A stretch of 64,000 nucleotides of DNA from Streptomyces spinosus (GTDB lineage Bacteria; Actinomycetota; Actinomycetes; Streptomycetales; Streptomycetaceae). Within the stretch, counting starts at the first letter, position 1; each line of letters begins with the position of its first letter. Positions 62,209-64,000 of the stretch are shown here, in pieces. The notes under the pieces were generated by a model. That model had not been told where the DNA came from. It ran no database searches and saw nothing but the letters and a program-made list of their open reading frames with translations. Location: NCBI RefSeq assembly GCF_020400655.1, contig NZ_JAINRC010000009.1, forward strand, positions 248,001 through 312,000, given 5' to 3'. The translations under genes and the position numbers were made by a program.

Positions 62209-64000
62209 TCACCGCTCCCTGACCAGCGCCGCGTACGCGCCGCCGCGCGCCACCAGCTCCCCGTGCCGCCCGCGTTCCACGACCGTGCCGTGCTGGAGGA
62301 CGACGATCTCGTCGCTGTCGCGGACCGTGCTCAGCCGGTGCGCGATCACCACGCAGGCACAGCCGCGCCGCCGCAGGTTGTCCATCACGACCTGCTCGGT
62401 CTCCGCGTCCAGCGCGCTGGTCACCTCGTCCAGCACGAGGATGCTCGGCCGGCGCACCAGCGCCCGCGCGATCTCCAGGCGCTGGCGCTGCCCGCCGGAG
62501 AAGTTCCGGCCGTCCTGCTCGACCCTGCTGTGGATGCCGCCGGGCCGGCGCATCACCACGTCGTACAGCGCCGCGTCCTTCAGCGCCTCCACCACCGCCT
62601 CGTCCGGGATCGACGGGTCCCACAGGGCCACGTTGTCGCGCACCGAGCCCTCGAAGAGGAAGACGTCCTGGTCGACGAAGGAGACGGAGGCGGCGAGCGC
62701 GCCGCGCGGGATGTCCTCCAGCCGGCGGCCGTCGATGCGGATCACCCCGTCCCACGGCGTGTACAACCCCGAGATCAGCCGGGAGACCGTGGACTTGCCG
62801 CTGCCCGAGCCGCCCACCAGCGCCACCTGCTGCCCGGGGCCGACGGTCAGGTCGAACCCGGTCAGCAGCGGCTGGTCCAGCGGGCTGTAGCCGAAGGTGA
62901 CGTTCTCCAGCTCGACGTGCCCGTGCAGCCGCCGGGTCGAGTCGCCGCCGCCGGGGCGGGCGTAGAGCGGGTCGGCCTGGAAGTTCTCCACGTCCTTCAG
63001 CCGGGCCACGTCGGCCGCGAAGTCCTGGATCCGGCCCGCCACGCCGTTGAGCCGGGTCAGCGGCGCGGTGAAGCGGGTGACCAGCGCCTGGAACGCGACC
63101 AGCAGACCGACCGAGATGTGCCCCTCGACCGCGCGCATCCCGCCGATCCACAGGATGAGCGCGCTGTTGAAGGTGGCGAGCGTCGGCGCGACCACGCCGA
63201 GCCAGGCGCTCGGCACACCGAGCCGCTGCTGCTCCTCCAGCGTGGTGGCGTGCTGCCCGGCCCACTTGCGGAAGTAGCCGTCCTCGCCGCCGGTCGCCTT
63301 CAGCGTCTCGATCAGCTGCAGGCCGGTGTACGACGTGTTGGTGAGCCGCGCGGTGTCCGCGCGCAGTTTCGCCGTCCGGGTCGCGCGCAGCCGTACGACG
63401 AGCCGCATGGCGACCACGTTCAGCAGGGCCACGCCGATGCCGACGAAGGTCAGCTGCGGGTCGTAGGTGTAGAGCAGGACCGCGTAGAGGACGACCACGA
63501 TCGCGTCGACGCCGGCCGCCGCGAGGTCGCGGGCCAGGGTCTCGGCGACCTGGTCGTTGGACTGCAGGCGCTGCACCAGGTCGGCGGGGGAGCGCTGGGC
63601 GAAGAACGTCACCGGCAGCCGCAGCAGATGGCGCAGGAAGCGGGCGCTGGAGAGGGTGGAGGAGATGATCCGGCCGTGCAGCAGGTTGGCCTGCTGGAGC
63701 CAGGTCAGCACCAGTGTGAGCAGCACACAGGCGGCCATCGAGGCGAACAGGACGCCCAGCAGCGAGGTCTGCCCGCCGATGAGGAACGTGTCGATGTAGG
63801 TGCGGCTGAGCGCGGGCACGGCCGCGCCGACCGCCACCAGCAGCAGGCTGGCCAGCACGGCGGCGGGCAGTGTGCCCGCGGTGCCGCGCAGCCGGGCCGG
63901 CATCGCGCCGAGCACACCGGGCTTGCGCCCGCCCCTGGTGAAGCCCTCGCCGGGTTCCAGCACCAGCACCACACCGGTGAAGCTGCCGTCGAACTCCTCC
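62209..64000 (-). CDS. NHLM-type peptidase-containing ABC exporter, N terminus beyond the window
   Basis: About 597 residues are visible, with the reading frame open through the right edge (EEFDGSFTGVVLVLEPGEGFTRGG, typical of the region after a C39 peptidase). A membrane domain then follows (VPALSRTYIDTFLIGGQ; ATFNSALILWIGGMRAVEGHISVGLLVAFQALVTRFTAPLTRL) and an ATP-binding domain with Walker A GGSGSGKST and NFSGGQRQRLEIARAL, LDEVTSALD. In the family the missing N terminus is a Cys protease that removes Gly-Gly leader peptides and the pair exports the mature peptide. Translationally linked to the next ABC gene. Confidence 0.9.
   Translation of the reverse strand, partial: EEFDGSFTGVVLVLEPGEGFTRGGRKPGVLGAMPARLRGTAGTLPAAVLASLLLVAVGAAVPALSRTYIDTFLIGGQTSLLGVLFASMAACVLLTLVLTWLQQANLLHGRIISSTLSSARFLRHLLRLPVTFFAQRSPADLVQRLQSNDQVAETLARDLAAAGVDAIVVVLYAVLLYTYDPQLTFVGIGVALLNVVAMRLVVRLRATRTAKLRADTARLTNTSYTGLQLIETLKATGGEDGYFRKWAGQHATTLEEQQRLGVPSAWLGVVAPTLATFNSALILWIGGMRAVEGHISVGLLVAFQALVTRFTAPLTRLNGVAGRIQDFAADVARLKDVENFQADPLYARPGGGDSTRRLHGHVELENVTFGYSPLDQPLLTGFDLTVGPGQQVALVGGSGSGKSTVSRLISGLYTPWDGVIRIDGRRLEDIPRGALAASVSFVDQDVFLFEGSVRDNVALWDPSIPDEAVVEALKDAALYDVVMRRPGGIHSRVEQDGRNFSGGQRQRLEIARALVRRPSILVLDEVTSALDAETEQVVMDNLRRRGCACVVIAHRLSTVRDSDEIVVLQHGTVVERGRHGELVARGGAYAALVRER

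Noticed and set aside
1..64000. tRNA genes, rRNA genes, CRISPR arrays, attachment sites
   Set aside because: Nothing resembling a tRNA-like cloverleaf, rRNA or regularly spaced repeat array was found by reading; no integrase or other phage gene is present.

Overview
The window reads as a chromosomal segment of a Streptomyces or a very close relative. G+C is very high, codon third positions are almost always G or C, GTG starts are common, and several families are typical of the genus: a Streptomyces subtilisin inhibitor, a CYP105D-type P450 with its ferredoxin, GlxA/AraC and ROK regulators, DUF4232/DUF4235 proteins and ricin-lectin fusions. About 60 protein genes are supported. I found no rRNA, tRNA or CRISPR array. 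The only mobile DNA is a small MITE-like element and one partial copy of it.

Layout, left to right. 0-9 kb: a truncated FBP-domain gene, a DUF3626 gene, a ROK regulator behind a strong palindrome, an epimerase, a PHP/HAD operon, an SDR and a type IB topoisomerase. 9-16 kb: a secreted GH16-lectin glucanase, a VanZ protein, and a six-gene Mrp/Mbh-like cation/proton antiporter operon with overlapping reading frames. 16-28 kb: STAS protein, a divergent quinone-oxidoreductase/GlxA-regulator pair, a lipoprotein, small flavin, VOC, DUF and GST enzymes, a CDF metal transporter, an F420-type nitroreductase-fold protein, CYP105D plus [3Fe-4S] ferredoxin, a GH114 lipoprotein and an aldo/keto reductase.

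28-46 kb is rich in signalling and surface functions. It holds two paralogues that join a sigma-factor-like region, an anti-sigma-type zinc finger, one membrane helix and an extracytoplasmic ricin lectin. Between them lie a universal stress protein, an ArsB/SLC13-type permease (probably with a CTG start), a deacetylase-like lipoprotein, a Ser/Thr kinase divergent from an ECF sigma gene, a PAS-GAF-PP2C phosphatase, a secreted GH2 enzyme, and an antitoxin/Fic-like toxin pair whose toxin lacks the usual Fic histidine.

46-64 kb: an FMN-dependent lactate-oxidase-type gene, an NCS1 permease, the protease inhibitor, a trio (heme-oxygenase-like redox enzyme, HemK2-type methyltransferase, CDGSH protein), a DHA2 exporter behind paired palindromes, a short run of envelope/lipid genes (SDR, DMT permease, polysaccharide deacetylase, MGDG-synthase-like glycosyltransferase, YihY), the MITE, and two NHLM-type ABC exporters of a RiPP system that runs off the right edge.

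Main points for follow-up: the MITE sits in a CTAG that supplies the stop codons of both convergent neighbours; the sigma/zinc-finger/lectin paralogues look like one-polypeptide surface sensors; the Mrp-like operon has an F-G fusion and no large MrpA; and the NHLM exporters point to a peptide natural-product cluster just outside the window.
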